The notes under the pieces are model-generated. The model saw nothing but the letters and a program-made list of their open reading frames with translations, ran no database searches and was not told where the DNA came from. Shown one piece after another: positions 47,721-49,958 of a DNA stretch of 49,958 nucleotides (position 1 is the stretch's first letter; each line of letters starts with the position of its first letter). This stretch comes from Gammaproteobacteria bacterium (GTDB lineage Bacteria > Pseudomonadota > Gammaproteobacteria > UBA6429 > Thiohalophilaceae): assembly GCA_029881995.1 (NCBI GenBank), contig JAOULO010000024.1, positions 1 through 49,958 on the forward strand. Reading direction: 5' to 3'. A program made the translations under genes and the position numbers.

Positions 47721-48254
47721 ATGAAAAAATCACTCACAATTCTCACTATTGCGGCACTGGGTTTATCCGCTGGCTTTATTGCCAACAAAATGCTTAATAA
47801 ACCATCTGTTAATCCGAAAAAGGTTGAAACTGGTACCCCCGAATATGCACCTGCATTCAGCCTGAAAGATCTGGAAGATAAACTAAGGCATAGCAAGGAG
47901 TGGAAGGGTAAGGTCATGATGGTCAACTTCTGGGCCAGTTGGTGTCCCCCCTGTATCAGAGAGATACCGGCCTTTATCAAACTACAGCAAGACTATAAAG
48001 ATAAAGGTCTGGTCATTGTTGGTATCGCTATCGACAATAAACAAAACATCAGCGACTTTACCGACCCAATGGATATGAACTACCCGGTACTGATGGCCGA
48101 AAAAGAAGGTGTCCCATTGGCCAAGGCCTATGGTAATCGTCTTGGTGTTCTCCCCTACACCGTCATTATCGATAGAAAAGGCAAAATTATTTACACCCAC
48201 CGCAGCGAACTCACCTATGAAGTGGCGGAAAAAATCATCAAACCTCTATTGTGA
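47721..48254 (+). CDS. TlpA-like periplasmic thioredoxin
   Basis: 177 residues. An N-terminal hydrophobic segment (ILTIAALGLSAGFIANKML) is a signal peptide or anchor. The thioredoxin fold has FWASWCPPCIREIPAF, the TlpA/ResA-type active site, and the cis-Pro loop LPYTVIID. It probably takes reducing power from DsbD, 18 nt upstream, and serves cytochrome c maturation or other periplasmic thiols. No clear terminator follows it. Confidence 0.9.
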   Translation: MKKSLTILTIAALGLSAGFIANKMLNKPSVNPKKVETGTPEYAPAFSLKDLEDKLRHSKEWKGKVMMVNFWASWCPPCIREIPAFIKLQQDYKDKGLVIVGIAIDNKQNISDFTDPMDMNYPVLMAEKEGVPLAKAYGNRLGVLPYTVIIDRKGKIIYTHRSELTYEVAEKIIKPLL

Positions 48255-48490
48255 ACCAGGGCTCAAGGTTTTTTTGAAATAACCGTTATAATGTCTATAA
48301 TTTGCGGCGATTTGTATCGATTAAGTCGATAAATCACAAAAAACTGGACAAGATGTCCATCATGGTGCAAAATTCCATTAGATTTCACTAAATTAGCAAG
48401 TTAAGGGAATTTAACTACATGATCACGTATTTTAGTGAAAAAATATAAACAATATTAAATAGTTAAACACGACGCATAGACACAGGCCCC
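48255..48490. other. Intergenic region upstream of aroQ
   Basis: 236 AT-rich bases that should hold the aroQ-accBC promoter. A T-run just after the TlpA-like stop may be a weak terminator but no strong stem was found. No gene was seen. Confidence 0.4.
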
Positions 48491-48934
48491 ATGGCAAAAA
48501 TACTCGTATTAAATGGCCCAAACCTGAATTTACTGGGTACCCGAGAGCCCGAGCACTATGGTGCCACCACCCTCGAAGAAATCAATCAGGATTTGAGTCA
48601 ACAGGCGACCGATGCCGGCCATGAACTGGAATCTCTGCAAAGCAACGCCGAACATGAACTGGTCAACAAGGTACATGAGGCGGTAAAAAGTGATGTTAAG
48701 CTGATCATTATTAATCCCGCAGCCTTTACCCATACCAGTGTCGCCCTGCGTGATGCCCTGGCGGGTGTCAGCATCCCTTTTATTGAAGTCCACCTGTCCA
48801 ATGTTCATGCCAGGGAGGATTTTCGCAAACACTCTTATTTTTCAGATCTGGCCTGGGGTGTCATCAGCGGCCTGGGTGCCCAGGGCTACTCGCTTGCCCT
48901 TGAGGCCGGGATCAAGAAACTGAATTCAAACTAA
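48491..48934 (+). CDS. aroQ: Type II 3-dehydroquinate dehydratase AroQ
   Basis: 147 residues, dodecameric enzyme of the shikimate pathway. The start [22 protein letters not shown] carries the catalytic Tyr, and [16 protein letters not shown] plus [11 protein letters not shown] are the substrate-binding loops. The aroQ-accB-accC order is common in gammaproteobacteria. Start ATG 48491; the ribosome binding site is weak. Confidence 0.98.
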   Translation: MAKILVLNGPNLNLLGTREPEHYGATTLEEINQDLSQQATDAGHELESLQSNAEHELVNKVHEAVKSDVKLIIINPAAFTHTSVALRDALAGVSIPFIEVHLSNVHAREDFRKHSYFSDLAWGVISGLGAQGYSLALEAGIKKLNSN

Positions 48935-48967
48935 CTAACGCAATATTAAAAGAAGGTAAAAAATCAC

Positions 48968-49411
48968 ATGGATATTCGTAAAGTTAAAAAACTCATCGAG
49001 TTACTGGAAGAATCCGGCGTAGCCGAGATTGAAATCCATGAGGGTGAGGAGTCTGTTCGCATCAGTCGCATCACTCAGACCATAGCCGCCGCTCCTGTTG
49101 CAGCTGCGCCTGTTGCTGCGCCAGCACCTGCTGCAGCTGCGCCGACCCCGGCTGCCCCTGCCGCAGAGGAAATCACCGGCCACGTGGTCAAATCCCCCAT
49201 GGTCGGCGCCTTCTACCGCGCCTCCTCTCCTGGCGCCAAAGCATTTGTTGAAGTCGGTGATAGCGTTAATGTGGGCGATACCCTGTGCATCATCGAAGCC
49301 ATGAAACTGCTTAACCAGATCGAAGCCGACAAGGCCGGTGTCATTAAGAAGGTCCTGGTGGAAAACGGCCAGCCTGTTGAATATAACGAACCCCTGTTCG
49401 TCATCGAATAA
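48968..49411 (+). CDS. accB: Biotin carboxyl carrier protein of acetyl-CoA carboxylase
   Basis: 147 residues. The N-terminal [23 protein letters not shown], a flexible Ala/Pro-rich linker (about 40-70) and the biotinyl domain are standard. The biotin lysine is K113 in [12 protein letters not shown]. The residue after the lysine is Leu where Met is most common. It carries carboxybiotin for the first step of fatty acid synthesis. The ribosome binding site GAAGG is clear, 33 nt after aroQ. Confidence 0.97.
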   Translation: MDIRKVKKLIELLEESGVAEIEIHEGEESVRISRITQTIAAAPVAAAPVAAPAPAAAAPTPAAPAAEEITGHVVKSPMVGAFYRASSPGAKAFVEVGDSVNVGDTLCIIEAMKLLNQIEADKAGVIKKVLVENGQPVEYNEPLFVIE

Positions 49412-49419
49412 CCTGGTTA

Positions 49420-49448
49420 AGCCGGTGCACCTGTTGCTGCACCTGGCT
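49420..49448 (+). other. Stem-loop between accB and accC
   Basis: AGCC-GGTGCA pairs with TGCACC-(T)-GGCT (10 bp, one bulge, 8-nt loop) between the accB stop and accC start. It could adjust the accB/accC ratio, but the tail is too poor in T to call a terminator. Confidence 0.4.
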
Positions 49449-49477
49449 TTGCTGTCGAATTTGAGTAAGAAGAGACC

Positions 49478-49958
49478 ATGATAGATAAAATCCTGATTGC
49501 CAACCGTGGTGAAATCGCCCTGCGTATCCTGCGTGCCTGCAGGGAACTGGGTATTAAAGTTGTCGCAGTGCATTCCGAAGCCGACCGTGACCTGAAACAT
49601 GTCCGTCTGGCCGATGAATCCGTCTGTATCGGCCCCAACCCTTCAACCGAAAGTTACCTGAATGTACCCGCTCTGATTAGTGCCGCCGAGCTAACCGATA
49701 CCGTTGCCATCCACCCGGGTTATGGTTTCCTGTCAGAGAATGCTGATTTTGCCGAGCGCGTTGAAGAGTGTGGCTTTATTTTTATTGGCCCTAAACCTGA
49801 ATCGATTCGTACCATGGGCGACAAGGTCGCCGCCATCGAGGCCATGAAAAAGACCGGCGTCCCCACCGTACCCGGGTCTGATGGCCCACTCGGTAATGAC
49901 GATGATACCAACATGCGCATTGCTAAAGAGATCGGTTTTCCCATCATCATCAAGGCTG
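49478..49958 (+). CDS. accC: Biotin carboxylase AccC (3' end beyond the window)
   Basis: 160 residues of the N-terminal part of an about 450-residue enzyme. It opens [20 protein letters not shown], then [21 protein letters not shown] and the ATP-grasp start at [21 protein letters not shown]. It carboxylates the biotin on AccB using ATP and bicarbonate. The ATG at 49478 follows AAGAAGAG. It runs off the window end with no stop. Confidence 0.97.
   Translation, partial: MIDKILIANRGEIALRILRACRELGIKVVAVHSEADRDLKHVRLADESVCIGPNPSTESYLNVPALISAAELTDTVAIHPGYGFLSENADFAERVEECGFIFIGPKPESIRTMGDKVAAIEAMKKTGVPTVPGSDGPLGNDDDTNMRIAKEIGFPIIIKA

Noticed and set aside
49298-49312. AccB biotin site reads AMKL instead of AMKM
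   Set aside because: Leu at this place is known in other biotin carriers, so it is probably a normal variant.

Overview
The window looks like chromosome from a gammaproteobacterium. The evidence is the gene content and gene order: thiC behind a TPP riboswitch, a pcm-rhodanese-tolC run, the hldE/zinc-finger/ilvE/glnE block, and groES-groL / fxsA / cutA-dsbD followed by aroQ-accB-accC. No rRNA, tRNA, insertion sequence or CRISPR array was seen. The exact genus cannot be told from the sequence alone.

Layout. 1-2.6 kb: a truncated nucleotidyltransferase gene and thiC, separated and bordered by two 37-bp copies of a GC-rich hairpin repeat. 2.7-5.7 kb: an operon-like run of an isoaspartate methyltransferase-like protein, a rhodanese, TolC and an isochorismatase-family hydrolase. 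5.7-20.5 kb: a lipopolysaccharide inner-core block. It holds a lipid A acyltransferase fused to Kdo transferase, a Kdo kinase, a methyltransferase, five GT9 heptosyltransferase-type enzymes, one GT4, one GT2, an O-antigen-ligase-like membrane protein, and the ADP-heptose genes hldD and hldE. The middle of this block (about 8-18 kb) is clearly AT-richer than its flanks and changes strand several times. The waaF gene here has no ordinary start codon in front of its conserved N-terminus. 20.5-25.7 kb: a zinc-finger protein, ilvE, glnE and a GT2 glycosyltransferase.

25.8-42.1 kb is the most unusual part. A SARP-like (winged-helix plus BTAD) regulator is divergent from an ECF sigma factor, a zinc-binding membrane anti-sigma factor, an exported M48 metalloprotease with TPR repeats and an exported TPR-CHAT (caspase-like) protease. 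These converge on a two-partner secretion system: one TpsB transporter and two about 1050-residue TpsA exoproteins. Next comes a Cys-rich lipoprotein. The divergent control region carries two mirror-image, near-identical promoter-like modules. The TpsA2 and lipoprotein upstream regions share an 11-bp-spaced direct repeat. I infer one regulated cell-surface system in which exported proteases act with secreted beta-helix proteins.

42.3-50 kb returns to housekeeping genes: groL and groS under a sigma-70 promoter with a perfect CIRCE (HrcA) operator, fxsA, cutA, a DsbD with a duplicated N-terminal redox domain, a TlpA-like thioredoxin, aroQ, accB and the start of accC, which runs off the end.
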